From the NCBI GenBank assembly GCA_002059205.1, contig MVCQ01000051.1, positions 1-22,613 of the forward strand: a stretch of 22,613 bases of DNA. Reading direction: 5' to 3'. Both the position numbers and the translations under genes were made by a program. Of this stretch, positions 1-7,978 are shown piece by piece (positions within the stretch are counted from its first letter, which is position 1; every line of letters starts with the position of its first letter). The notes beneath the pieces are model-generated. The model saw only the letters and a list, made by a program, of their open reading frames with translations. It had not been told where the DNA came from and searched no databases. This DNA is from Candidatus Latescibacteria bacterium 4484_107 (GTDB taxonomy: Bacteria; Latescibacterota; 4484-107).

Positions 1-56
1 TGGATCATTGCCGGATTCTTTATACCGGATACTGGGAGGAGGCGGCTGTTGTCGTT
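1..56 (+). repeat. 56-bp direct repeat, copy 1
   Basis: Bases 1-56 are identical to 609-664, a spacing of 608 bp. Both copies encode the same beta-helix turn (DHCRILYTGYWEEAAVVV) in the correct local frame. Copy 1 is cut by the window edge, so the repeat may extend further upstream. Confidence 0.9.
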
Positions 57-187
57 CACGGAAACGCCGCGCCGACGATCTCCAACTGCGAGATCGCTCA
101 TGTCGGCGGGGATGCGGTCCGGGTGTATGACAATGGGGCTCCGAGTTTGATCAACAACACCATCTCGCACGCCCAGTGGCCGGTGCG

Positions 188-233
188 TCTTTCTACCTGG
201 AGCGCCATGCTCTTTCTACCTGGAGCGCCATGC
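188..233 (+). repeat. Exact 23-bp tandem duplication causing a frameshift
   Basis: Bases 188-210 and 211-233 are identical (unit begins tctttctacctgg and ends gccatgc). Because 23 is not a multiple of three, the duplication breaks the reading frame. Deleting one copy joins ...HAQWPVRLSTWSAM to PENIEGNTF in one frame. Confidence 0.9.
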
Positions 234-567
234 CGGAGAATATCGAGGGGAACACGTTCGAGTCGAACGGCCACTATGGAATTCGCCACGACGCTCCCAC
301 CGTGCCCTCCGGAGAGGAGATGACCTGGAAGGCATTTCCGGATAATCTTCCCTATTCGGTTGCCTCGGTCAACGTTGGGACGGATGCCGCATTGACGCTT
401 CCCGCGGGTCTGATCGTGAAGTTTGACGATAACCAGAGCATCGTTGTCTATGGCGCCCTCAACGCGCAGGGCACGACCTCGGAGCCGATCGTGTTCACCG
501 CCTGGACGGATGACATGGGCGGAGACACCAACGGGGACGGAGACGGGACGGCGGCTGAAGCGGACTG

Positions 568-3500
568 GTGGAACAGCGTTTATTTCAACGATGGGAGTTC
601 CGGAATTCTGGATCATTGCCGGATTCTTTATACCGGATACTGGGAGGAGGCGGCTGTTGTCGTTACGGGGATGCGGTTCGGGTGTATGACAGTGCGGCTC
701 CCACCATTAGTCCCAACAACATCCTCACAGGCGTCAGCGATTATGGTGTCCGAAACGAAGGCTCGGCCACCGTCAATGCCCGCAACAACTGGTGGGGCGA
801 TGCTTCGGGGCCCTACCACGAAACCCTCAACACGGACGGAGCGGGTGTAAAAATCTCGGACAGGGTCGATTTCTCGCCCTACCTGACGGCGGAGCCCGCC
901 CTGTGGGAGGAGGGGGATACCACGCCGCCGGTCCTCACCTCAGGTCCCTCCGTTTCCGGCATCACGGAGACCTCCGCGGTCGTCACCTGGACCACCGACG
1001 AGTCCAGCAGCACAATCGTCGAATACGGCGCGACCACGGACTATGGATTGTCGTCTACTGGAATAGGCAGCGTTACCAGCCACAGCGTGACCCTGACGGG
1101 CCTGTCCCCCTCCACCACCTACCATTACCGGGTCGGGTCCACCGACGCCAGCGAAAATACCGTCTGGAGTGAAGACGACACCTTCACCACTCAGGAGGAG
1201 ATCCTCCTCGGGCCGGTCACCTCGAACGTGCAGGTGAGCCCGAGTCCCACGGAAGGAGCTTCGGAGGTGACGCTGACGGCCACGGTCACGGCATCCGCGC
1301 CGTCCAGCGCGAAGATCGTCGGACCGGTCTTCTTCGAGAGAAGATCTTACACACTCGAACCTTCGGCGAAAACGGCCTCCGGCGCTCGGGGAAAGATCGT
1401 GGCGGCGCAGGGCATCCAGGCCCAGTTCGGCAACGAGTATATCAAGGTGGATGTGAACGACAACACCGGCCAATTCATCATCACCACGGCCGACGGCGAA
1501 AATCTGCTCTACAGGTCGGCCTATACTTCCTACACCAACGTCAGGATAGACGGGGCGGTCTACCGCTTCGGCGGCTCAAATGGAACCATGACCACCCATC
1601 CGACCCAATCCGGAAATTCGATTTACTGTGTGTGGGAGATCGGAGATTTGGCGATCACACAGTGCCTGACCATCACCCGGAGCTCCACCACGGGGAACGA
1701 GGATACCTTCTGGATCCAGGTTGAGATCGCCAACAACGGTGCCGACTCTCATGAGGTGGGAGTATTCATGGAGATGGACACCATGGTCGGGTGGAACGAC
1801 AGCGCGCCGCTGAGCACGAGCTACGGGTACAGTTCGGTGGAGCGGGAATTTACCTCGGCCAATATGCCCACGTTCTGGCAGGCGTTTGAGGTGGGTCCGA
1901 CGCAGGGCGCGGATAAGCTCGTGGCACAGGGGACGCTAATTGGAGGAGGCGCGGCTTCTCCGGATCGGCTGGTGGTGGGTCCGTATAGTAGTTTGAAGTC
2001 CATCAATTGGGAATACACGGCAGGAGGTGGAGAATACGGAGACAGCGCAGTGGGAATCTGGTGGAATCCGGCGGCCATCGCATCGGGAGGATCCCGGACC
2101 GTGTCCACCTTCTACGGGTTGGGTCAGGGATCGATCAGCGAAGGCGTCTTGTCCCTGAATCTTTCGGCTCCGTCCTCCCTGTCCGAAACGGACGGCGAAC
2201 TGTCCCCGAATCCCTTTGAGGTGAACGTGCTGGTCTCCAACACCGGTGGAACCATGGCCGACGGAGTCGAGGCGACGATCACGCTGCCGTCCGGTTTGTC
2301 CCTCGCCTCGGGGGAATCGGCGACGAAATCCGTGAATCCTTCGTCCATCGCCTCCGGTCAGACGGGACAGGTCTCTTGGAGCGTGGTAGCGTCGGAGGTA
2401 ACAGAGGAGGTGGGGTTGAGCTACGAGGTGGAAGTCACCTCGACCACATCGGAGATCTCCTCGAACAGCATCGAAAAAAGCATCACGATTCCCGCGACAA
2501 CGACAGCGGCGCTGACCGTAATGGCGGCCGAGTTTTTCATCGGCTCCGATCCGGGGGAGGGGAACGGCACAGTCATGGCCGCTTCCGACGGAGGGTTCGA
2601 TTCCCCGGTAGAGGCCGTGGCCGCTGTGGTGGATGTGTCCTCCCTTTCGGCCGGCAGCTATACGATCGGAGTGCGCGGTCGGGCGTCGAACGGGGCATGG
2701 GGAGAGGCAAGCATCGTGACTCTGGAGGTCACCACATCGGAGCCCTCCGGGATTATTTCGGACGGGGACCTGCACACCTACGGGGTGTGGAGAGTGCATC
2801 GCGACGGCGCTCATCTGTTCTTCGTAGCTTCCGACGGATCGCTTGCGATTAAGCTGTGGCTTCCAAGCAACGGGTGGTTCAACTTCATGGAAGGCGGGGT
2901 CGGCGCCATCGTCTGGTCTTCGGGAAGCACGAATGAAGATGATGTCGAGATCCCGATAGACGACATACTGGCGGCCACCCCGGCCGGAGATTGGGCTGAG
3001 GAGGATGGGGTCTTGGATAGTTGGGGCTTCTCCTTCCAGGAAGACCGTGTAGTCATCCGGAATGAGTATGACCTCGGAATCGACAACTATGATGGACTGA
3101 CCTTGCGGAAGGACGTCCTTTCGGCCATCTTCCAGGGCAGAACGACTACACTTACCCTCGCGGAAGCACCGAGTCTGGCGGGAGATTTCAACGGAGATGG
3201 CTGGGTCAATCTGAGCGACTTCTCGCTGTTCGCGCAGAACTACGGTCTGTCCGAAGGAGAGAGCAGCTACGATTCCCTCTACGATCTGGATAAGAATGGC
3301 CGGATTGGTTTGGGAGATTTTTCCATCTTCGCGCAGAATTACGGACTGCACCTTGGCGCGGCGAAGATGGTAAACTTGAGGGCCGGAAGGAATACGGCGG
3401 CTTCTCTGGCGGCATCCATGAGCATGGAGACCTCCTCTGAAGGAGGGAAAAACGTCCATCTGCACGTTGGGATACAAGACGCGCGCGATCTCGCTGGCTA

Positions 3501-4089
3501 TGCCTTCCATGTCCGATACGACCCGAAGCAACTCGTCTTTCTCAAGGCGGAGAGATGCCCGCAAACCCTTTGGGGGAACGACCGATCCCGGCTGCCCCTT
3601 CTTCTTGGAACGGTCTCCGAACCCGGACAACTCCTCGTCGCGGATAGAACTGTTGGAAAGGAAGCCATAAGTGGAGACGCGAGCCTGACCGATCTCATCT
3701 TCTCGGTTAAGGGAGGCTCAAATAACCTCAGCTTCCGGATCGAGATGGAGCTACTGGATGCAGAGGAAGGCATAAATACCCTGAACTCGAAAGAAGTGAA
3801 TCTTCTTCCTGAAAAGTTTGCACTCCATCAGAACTTCCCCAATCCCTTCAACGCGGAGACGGTCATCCGGTACCAACTTCCCACGGCCTCAGCGGTTCGG
3901 ATGACCATTTACAACCTGCTCGGCCAGGAAGTCAGAAAATTGGTGGATGGGAACGTTCAACCGGGCATCCATCAGATGGTGTGGGATGGTCGGGATAATG
4001 CGAACAAGCTCCTGTCGAGCGGCATGTACTTCTGTCGCCTCCAAGTGGAAAATTTTGTGCAGACCAGAAGCATGCTTATCTTGAAGTAA
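568..4089 (+). CDS. Large secreted multidomain protein: beta-helix end, Fn3, dockerin-like, cohesin-like, C-terminal T9SS/FlgD-like sorting domain
   Basis: An open frame of 1173 codons. The first ~33 codons are probably a shadow of the upstream frame; authentic sequence starts near base 667 with GDAVRVYDSAAP. Order by residue of this ORF: last beta-helix turns ending in NARNNWWGDASGP (~34-82); fibronectin type III-like domain (~118-209, TTPPVLTSGPSVSGITETSA...); uncharacterised beta-rich region (~250-516); CARDB-like domain (~525-641); Ig-like segment with EFFIGSDPGEGNGT (~650-728); uncharacterised region (~730-865); dockerin/EF-hand pair with DFNGDGWVNLSDF and DLDKNGRIGLGDF (~871-927); cohesin-like region (~955-1075); C-terminal domain (1081-1173) with QNFPNPFN, YNLLGQEV and SGMYFCRL, typical of type IX secretion sorting domains. 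No signal peptide is visible because the start lies off-window. Likely exported to the surface; substrate unknown. The gene converges on rplQ, each with its own terminator. Confidence 0.75.
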   Translation: MEQRLFQRWEFRNSGSLPDSLYRILGGGGCCRYGDAVRVYDSAAPTISPNNILTGVSDYGVRNEGSATVNARNNWWGDASGPYHETLNTDGAGVKISDRVDFSPYLTAEPALWEEGDTTPPVLTSGPSVSGITETSAVVTWTTDESSSTIVEYGATTDYGLSSTGIGSVTSHSVTLTGLSPSTTYHYRVGSTDASENTVWSEDDTFTTQEEILLGPVTSNVQVSPSPTEGASEVTLTATVTASAPSSAKIVGPVFFERRSYTLEPSAKTASGARGKIVAAQGIQAQFGNEYIKVDVNDNTGQFIITTADGENLLYRSAYTSYTNVRIDGAVYRFGGSNGTMTTHPTQSGNSIYCVWEIGDLAITQCLTITRSSTTGNEDTFWIQVEIANNGADSHEVGVFMEMDTMVGWNDSAPLSTSYGYSSVEREFTSANMPTFWQAFEVGPTQGADKLVAQGTLIGGGAASPDRLVVGPYSSLKSINWEYTAGGGEYGDSAVGIWWNPAAIASGGSRTVSTFYGLGQGSISEGVLSLNLSAPSSLSETDGELSPNPFEVNVLVSNTGGTMADGVEATITLPSGLSLASGESATKSVNPSSIASGQTGQVSWSVVASEVTEEVGLSYEVEVTSTTSEISSNSIEKSITIPATTTAALTVMAAEFFIGSDPGEGNGTVMAASDGGFDSPVEAVAAVVDVSSLSAGSYTIGVRGRASNGAWGEASIVTLEVTTSEPSGIISDGDLHTYGVWRVHRDGAHLFFVASDGSLAIKLWLPSNGWFNFMEGGVGAIVWSSGSTNEDDVEIPIDDILAATPAGDWAEEDGVLDSWGFSFQEDRVVIRNEYDLGIDNYDGLTLRKDVLSAIFQGRTTTLTLAEAPSLAGDFNGDGWVNLSDFSLFAQNYGLSEGESSYDSLYDLDKNGRIGLGDFSIFAQNYGLHLGAAKMVNLRAGRNTAASLAASMSMETSSEGGKNVHLHVGIQDARDLAGYAFHVRYDPKQLVFLKAERCPQTLWGNDRSRLPLLLGTVSEPGQLLVADRTVGKEAISGDASLTDLIFSVKGGSNNLSFRIEMELLDAEEGINTLNSKEVNLLPEKFALHQNFPNPFNAETVIRYQLPTASAVRMTIYNLLGQEVRKLVDGNVQPGIHQMVWDGRDNANKLLSSGMYFCRLQVENFVQTRSMLILK
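609..664 (+). repeat. 56-bp direct repeat, copy 2
   Basis: Identical to bases 1-56. Identity ends at gtcgtt. Copy 1 then has 51 nt before the shared ggggatgcgg block (108-117), whereas copy 2 has only 2 nt (665-666), so 49 nt are missing relative to copy 1 and the frame shifts. Confidence 0.85.
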
Positions 4090-4113
4090 AGGGGTACGCG
4101 AGGGAATTTCGTG

Positions 4114-4149
4114 AAATCGCCTGGGTCTGCGGACGCAGGCGATTTTTTT
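4114..4149 (+). terminator. Intrinsic terminator of the large plus-strand gene
   Basis: A 10-bp stem (aaatcgcctg at 4114-4123 / caggcgattt at 4136-4145) with an inner GTC/GAC pairing in the loop, followed by seven T (4143-4149). It lies 24 bp after the TAA stop at 4087-4089. Confidence 0.9.
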
Positions 4150-4172
4150 GCGAAGAAACTTGTTTTCCCACC

Positions 4173-4206
4173 AAAAAAAGAGCGATCTAAAAGTTAGATC
4201 GCTCTT
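4173..4206 (-). terminator. Intrinsic terminator of the ribosomal-protein cluster after rplQ
   Basis: Perfect 13-bp stem aagagcgatctaa (4178-4190) / ttagatcgctctt (4194-4206) with a 3-nt loop. On the minus strand it is followed by a run of T (4173-4179 read as A on plus). It lies 41 bp downstream of the rplQ stop. Confidence 0.93.
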
Positions 4207-4246
4207 CATCACCCAATAGCCATAATCCGACACCCTGCGGACCTAT

Positions 4247-4615
4247 CTATTCGCCGGGTTCGTCTTGCACCAACTGAACAAGGGAGATCGCAGCCCCGTC
4301 TCCCCGGCGCTCGCCGACCTTCACGATCCGGGTGTATCCCCCATTTCGAGCCACGTATCTCGGGGCAATTTCATCGAATAATTTGGCCACAACCGCCCTG
4401 CTCCGAATAAGCCGTAATGCTTGGCGCCGGGCGTGCAGATCCCCCCGTTTCGCCAACGTGATCATCCGCTCCGCGGCACGTCGCACCTCCTTGGCTTTGG
4501 CATCCGTAGTACGAATCGCTTCCACCTCGACCAATGAGGTGACCATATTTCTGATCATAGCCTTCCGATGGCTGGCGGTTCTATTTAACTTCCTTCCCTG
4601 TTTCCCGTGCCTCAT
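4247..4615 (-). CDS. rplQ: 50S ribosomal protein L17
   Basis: 122 aa, the usual length for bacterial L17, a large-subunit protein near the exit-tunnel side of the ribosome. The N-terminus MRHGKQGRKLNRTASHR and the following MIRNMVTSLVEVEAIRTT are the family signature. The start is the ATG at 4615, preceded by GGAG with 5-nt spacing. It overlaps the rpoA stop by 4 nt (ATGA), implying translational coupling. It is the last gene of the alpha block and is followed by a strong terminator. The last residues (ISLVQLVQDEPGE) match the usual short acidic end. Confidence 0.97.
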   Translation of the reverse strand: MRHGKQGRKLNRTASHRKAMIRNMVTSLVEVEAIRTTDAKAKEVRRAAERMITLAKRGDLHARRQALRLIRSRAVVAKLFDEIAPRYVARNGGYTRIVKVGERRGDGAAISLVQLVQDEPGE

Positions 4616-5625
4616 GCGCACTCCTTCTCTTCGGGCTCTTCCTGTTTTTTCTTCTCCCCCAGATAAGGCATCACATCCATTCCAAAAGAGAGTCCCAATT
4701 CGCCAAGGATCCCCGAAAGCTCGCTTAAGGATTTTCGCCCGAAATTCCGATATTTTAACATCTCGCTTTCCGTCTTCTGAACCAGATCTTTCAGGAGTTG
4801 GATCCCCGCCGCCTTCAGACAATTGCTGGATCGAACCGACAACTCCAATTCTTCCACATTCATCTTCAGAAGCGCCTTAATCCGTTCCGACTCGTGATCC
4901 ACCTCTTCTTCCTCAATATCTTCCGGTTCTTCTTCAAAATTGATGAAATGCCGAAGGTGGTCTATCAACAACTTCGCACTGAAAGCCACGGCATCGTCCG
5001 GGCGGATGGTACCGTTCGTCCACACCTCCATCGTCAGTTTGTCGTAGTCCGTCCGTTCTCCGACACGCATATTTTCAAACGCATAGCTCACCTTCCGAAC
5101 CGGCGAAAAAATGGAATCCATCGCGATCCAATCTATGGGCTGATCCGGAAGCTTGTTGTCCTCCGACATAACATAGCCGTGTCCGTATCCGACCAAAATC
5201 TCCGCGCGAAAACGGGCACCCTCGTTGAACGTCGCAATGTGGAGATCCGGATTCAAAATTTCTATCTCCGAATCCACCTGAAGCGCTCCGGCGGTCAACT
5301 CACCAGCCCCCTCTTTCTCCACAAAAAACGTCTTATCTCCGTCCGTATGCAATTTCAGGCATACTTCCTTCAGATTCAGAATAATTTCCGACACATCTTC
5401 TACGACGCCGGGGATGGTCGAAAATTCGTGGTGGACCCCTTCGATCTTGATCGCCCGGATCGCAGTTCCTTCCACAGAAGATAAGAGCACCCGCCTCAAA
5501 GCGTTTCCCAAGGTAGTTCCAAAACCCCGCTCCAAAGGCTGAACGATGAACTTCCCATAGGTATCGCTCAGAGTCACGTCGTCCACTTCGACAAACTTTG
5601 GCATACAAAAATTCTTGCTTTTCAT
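4612..5625 (-). CDS. rpoA: DNA-directed RNA polymerase subunit alpha
   Basis: 337 aa. The N-terminal assembly domain shows the signature ERGFGTTLGNALRRVLLSS, through which alpha dimerises and nucleates the polymerase core. An acidic linker (EEEPEDIEEEEVDHE) leads to the C-terminal domain with LELSVRSSNCLKAAGI and RNFGRKSLSEL, the helix-hairpin-helix surface that contacts UP elements and activators. The ATG at 5625 (MKSKNFCMPKFVEVDD) was chosen because GAGGG lies 10 nt upstream and the family starts close to this point; a longer frame continues upstream without homology. The C-terminal tail is Lys/Glu-rich. Located between rpsD and rplQ as in the alpha operon. Confidence 0.97.
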   Translation of the reverse strand: MKSKNFCMPKFVEVDDVTLSDTYGKFIVQPLERGFGTTLGNALRRVLLSSVEGTAIRAIKIEGVHHEFSTIPGVVEDVSEIILNLKEVCLKLHTDGDKTFFVEKEGAGELTAGALQVDSEIEILNPDLHIATFNEGARFRAEILVGYGHGYVMSEDNKLPDQPIDWIAMDSIFSPVRKVSYAFENMRVGERTDYDKLTMEVWTNGTIRPDDAVAFSAKLLIDHLRHFINFEEEPEDIEEEEVDHESERIKALLKMNVEELELSVRSSNCLKAAGIQLLKDLVQKTESEMLKYRNFGRKSLSELSGILGELGLSFGMDVMPYLGEKKKQEEPEEKECA

Positions 5626-5772
5626 ACAGGCGATCCCTCTCAATAAATTCAGGACGGATCGAGGTGAGGGAATCACTCTCCGCCCCCATGCGGGGATACA
5701 TAGCCCCAACAAATTCCCTCAGCCCCTTCGGGCACGAAGCCTTCAGGGCAAAACCTCTTACAGCGCCACCCC

Positions 5773-6402
5773 TCACTTGGAGTAGAGCTCTACGATCAAC
5801 TGTTCTTGTACCGGGGTCGGAATATCCTTCCGTTTAGGAAGCTCCAGCATAGATCCACTCAACGTCGTCTTATCCAACGTCAACCATGGCAATTCCCGTC
5901 CTTTTCCCATCCCCCTCAACGAAGCATGGATCACCTCCAATCTTTGGCTTTTGTCGCGCACCCGGACCACATCGCCCGGCTTCACCAGATACGAGGGAAT
6001 ATCCACCTTCCGATCGTTCACCACAAAGTGCCCATGTCGCACCAATTGCCGCGCGATCTTACGAGAAGGGGCAAATCCCAATCGGTACACGATGTTATCC
6101 AACCGAGACTCCAACAGTCGGAGCAAATTTTCTCCTGCGATCCCCTTCTGTCGCACCGCCCTGTCGAACGCCTTCCGGAATGGCTTCTCAAACACTCCGT
6201 AGATCCGTTTCGTCTTCTGCTTCTCTCTGAGCTGCACCCCATAATCCGAAAACTTTCTCCGAATACTCTGACCATGCTGGCCCGGAATATAGCCCCGCCG
6301 TTCGAATGCACACTTCGGCGTAAGGCAGCGTTCTCCTTTCAAAAAAAGTTTTGCCCCCTCACGACGGCATAATCTACAACTTGCCTCTGTATATCTCGCC
6401 AT
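5773..6402 (-). CDS. rpsD: 30S ribosomal protein S4 (zinc-binding form)
   Basis: 209 aa, full length. S4 is a primary 16S rRNA-binding assembly protein and in many bacteria the translational repressor of the alpha operon. Cys9, Cys12, Cys26 and Cys31 form the zinc-binding motif of the Cys-containing S4 type. The central S4 RNA-binding domain reads SRLDNIVYRLGFAPSR and RQLVRHGHFVVNDRKV (about residues 98-130). The ATG at 6402 is preceded by a good GGAGG. The C-terminus IPTPVQEQLIVELYSK is canonical. No second S4 copy is in the window. Confidence 0.97.
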   Translation of the reverse strand: MARYTEASCRLCRREGAKLFLKGERCLTPKCAFERRGYIPGQHGQSIRRKFSDYGVQLREKQKTKRIYGVFEKPFRKAFDRAVRQKGIAGENLLRLLESRLDNIVYRLGFAPSRKIARQLVRHGHFVVNDRKVDIPSYLVKPGDVVRVRDKSQRLEVIHASLRGMGKGRELPWLTLDKTTLSGSMLELPKRKDIPTPVQEQLIVELYSK

Positions 6403-6481
6403 AAAAAACCTCCAATAAGCCGTTGCATGAGACCAGAGGAAATGAACTCCAACTCCACTCCGCTTCGCCTCTCTTCATATT

Positions 6482-6877
6482 TTATACTCTTCTCCGCTTC
6501 GGCGGACGACAACCATTATGAGGAATGGGCGTTACATCCCGGATGGCTGTGATATCAAGCCCGGCAGCCTGCAGCGAGCGCACGGCAGCCTCGCGACCCA
6601 CCCCCGGCCCTTTCACCCAAACCTCCACCTTCCGCAATCCCCGATTCATGGCCTCCTTTGCCGAAGCCTCGGCGGCCTTCTGTGCGGCGAATGGCGTGCT
6701 TTTCCTCGACCCCTTAAACCCCTGCCCGCCGGCGGTGGCCCACGAGATCACATTCCCCTCTCGATCGGTCAAGCTTATAATAGTATTGTTGAACGTCGCC
6801 TTGATGTGGGCTACGCCCACGGGATTTACCTTCTCGTCCCGCCGTTTCCTTTTTCGACTTCCGGTACGTGGTGGCAA
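6482..6877 (-). CDS. rpsK: 30S ribosomal protein S11
   Basis: 131 aa. S11 lines the small-subunit platform near the E site. Recognised by VGVAHIKATFNNTIISLTD, GFKGSRKSTPFAAQ and the C-terminal DVTPIPHNGCRPPKRRRV. The start is inferred to be TTG at 6877 (encoding MPPRTGSRKRKRR): AGGAGG lies about 8 nt upstream and no ATG in this frame sits where the family normally begins. The longer upstream reading has no family similarity and contains the ribosome binding site itself. Follows rpsM by 57 nt. Confidence 0.95.
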   Translation of the reverse strand: MPPRTGSRKRKRRDEKVNPVGVAHIKATFNNTIISLTDREGNVISWATAGGQGFKGSRKSTPFAAQKAAEASAKEAMNRGLRKVEVWVKGPGVGREAAVRSLQAAGLDITAIRDVTPIPHNGCRPPKRRRV

Positions 6878-6934
6878 ACGATCCCCTCCTATGCGAACAG
6901 GTAGATACTTCTTTACCCTTACCAACCCCAAACT

Positions 6935-7306
6935 TTATACATCCTTCCTTCGCCCGACGATCTTCTTCGGCCCCTTTCGCGTGCGCGCGTTCGTCCGAGT
7001 CCGCTGCCCTCGTACGGGCAATCCTCTGCGATGTCGAAGCCCGCGATAGGAACCTATGTCCATCAAACGTTTGAGATTCATCGCCACCTCGCTACGCAAA
7101 CTCCCTTCCACCTTATATTGCCCCTCGATCTCCGAACGCAGCTTCGCGATTTCCTCCTCGGTAAGTTGATTGACGCGCGTATCCGAAGAAATATGCGACT
7201 TCTCCGTAATCTTTTTCGCCGAGGACCGCCCGATGCCGTAAATATACGTTAAGCCGATTTCTACGCGCTTTTCCCTCGGCAGATCAACTCCAGCTATTCT
7301 AGCCAA
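6935..7306 (-). CDS. rpsM: 30S ribosomal protein S13
   Basis: 123 aa. S13 sits in the small-subunit head and contacts the P-site tRNA and 23S rRNA (bridge B1). The N-terminus ARIAGVDLPREKRVEIGL, the helix-two-turn-helix TYIYGIGRSSAKKI and the basic tail RGLPVRGQRTRTNARTRKG are diagnostic. The start is TTG at 7306, with AAGGAGG 7 nt upstream, which places the first residue exactly at the canonical MARIAGVDLP. Upstream in-frame codons lack similarity and run into the rpmJ end. Confidence 0.95.
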   Translation of the reverse strand: MARIAGVDLPREKRVEIGLTYIYGIGRSSAKKITEKSHISSDTRVNQLTEEEIAKLRSEIEGQYKVEGSLRSEVAMNLKRLMDIGSYRGLRHRRGLPVRGQRTRTNARTRKGPKKIVGRRKDV

Positions 7307-7401
7307 ACGAGTATCCTCCTTGCCGAAAAGGCAACTCAATAACAAGGAAAGAGATGCAGACGCGTTCTCTTTCCCAAATCCCTCTGTTCCCATGCCGCCT
7401 T

Positions 7402-7515
7402 TCAACCTTGACGTTGTTTATGCCTGGGAACGCGACAAATGACCCGAACCACTCCTTTTCTACGAACGATCCTGCAGTCTGAGCAACGCTTTTTGACCGA
7501 TGACTTTACCTTCAT
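7402..7515 (-). CDS. rpmJ: 50S ribosomal protein L36 (zinc-binding form)
   Basis: 37 aa, translating as MKVKSSVKKRCSDCRIV then RRKGVVRVICRVPRHKQRQG. Cys11, Cys14, Cys27 and His32 are the zinc ligands of the Cys-type L36. The start ATG at 7515 has AGGAG 7 nt upstream. L36 is a small large-subunit protein that stabilises 23S rRNA folding. Its place between infA and rpsM is the standard one. It is short enough to be missed by length-filtered gene callers. Confidence 0.95.
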   Translation of the reverse strand: MKVKSSVKKRCSDCRIVRRKGVVRVICRVPRHKQRQG

Positions 7516-7668
7516 CCTTATCTCCTGTTGGAAATCCTAAACCGACACGAGTATCCTTCAAAACGTGAAAGAGCCATTCCATACTCCGCTTGACAGTCCA
7601 CAGATCACACGCTTCGGCGCTCATGCTCCTCGTAACGACATTGCTGCTCCCTGAGAGGCAACTGGAAA

Positions 7669-7887
7669 CTATTTATATCGGTAGGTAATTCTACCCCTGG
7701 TCAAATCGTATGGAGAAAGCTCTACAGCCACTCGATCTCCGGGAAGAATCCGGATATAATGCAACCGCATCTTTCCCGATATGTGGGCCAGTATCCGGTG
7801 TCCATTCTCCAATTCCACCCTGAAGGAGGCATTGGGCAACGCTTCCACCACTTTCCCTTCGACTTGAATGGGTTTCTCTTTCGCCAA
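7669..7887 (-). CDS. infA: Translation initiation factor IF-1
   Basis: 72 aa, exactly the usual bacterial length when begun at TTG 7887 (reading MAKEKPIQVEGKVVEALPNA). IF-1 is an OB-fold protein that blocks the ribosomal A site during initiation. The signature RVELENGHRILAHISGKMR, IRILPGDRVAVELSPYDL and GRITYRYK are all present. A purine-rich GGGGA lies just upstream of the TTG; the upstream reading (MFLRRFITDRR...) has no family similarity. Lies between map and rpmJ, as in spc operons. The 153-nt spacer to rpmJ (7516-7668) holds nothing recognised. Confidence 0.95.
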   Translation of the reverse strand: MAKEKPIQVEGKVVEALPNASFRVELENGHRILAHISGKMRLHYIRILPGDRVAVELSPYDLTRGRITYRYK

Positions 7888-7978
7888 ACCAATCCCCGCT
7901 TTCTCAGTATGGAGCCGCCGTTTTCTCCTGTCCGTGATGAACCTACGGAGAAACATGTTCTCCTGAATTCCGCTATGA

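Larger units (their letters stand above)
3..664 (+). pseudogene. Frame-disrupted 5' part of large beta-helix secreted protein gene (partial at window edge)
   Basis: This is the upstream continuation of the large plus-strand gene, open at the left window edge. Frame 3 (from base 3) reads DHCRILYTGYW, then GNAAPTISNCEIAHVGGDAV and DNGAPSLINN, turns typical of right-handed parallel beta-helix (PbH1/NosD-like) repeats. At 188-233 a 23-bp tandem duplication shifts the frame. Frame 2 then continues with MPENIEGNTFESNG, a segment of the kind LPAGLIVKFDDNQSIVVYG, and an Asp-rich DTNGDGDG loop that probably binds calcium, up to a second DHCRILYTGYW. Near 664 the frame shifts again, into the main downstream ORF. 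Removing one 23-bp copy restores frame 3 to frame 2 perfectly. Function is inferred as extracellular beta-helix adhesin or carbohydrate-interacting surface protein; no catalytic motif was seen. Either two real frameshifts or assembly errors in a repetitive region. Confidence 0.7.

Noticed and set aside
1936..3630. A 564-codon open frame on the minus strand inside the large plus-strand gene
   Set aside because: It is antisense to a frame with clear domains (CARDB-like, dockerin, cohesin-like), its translation is Arg/Gly-rich and unlike any family, and no ribosome binding site was evident. Biased third positions explain it.
7307..7405. N-terminal extension of S13 upstream of TTG 7306
   Set aside because: The extension has no similarity, contains the ribosome binding site and runs up to the end of rpmJ.
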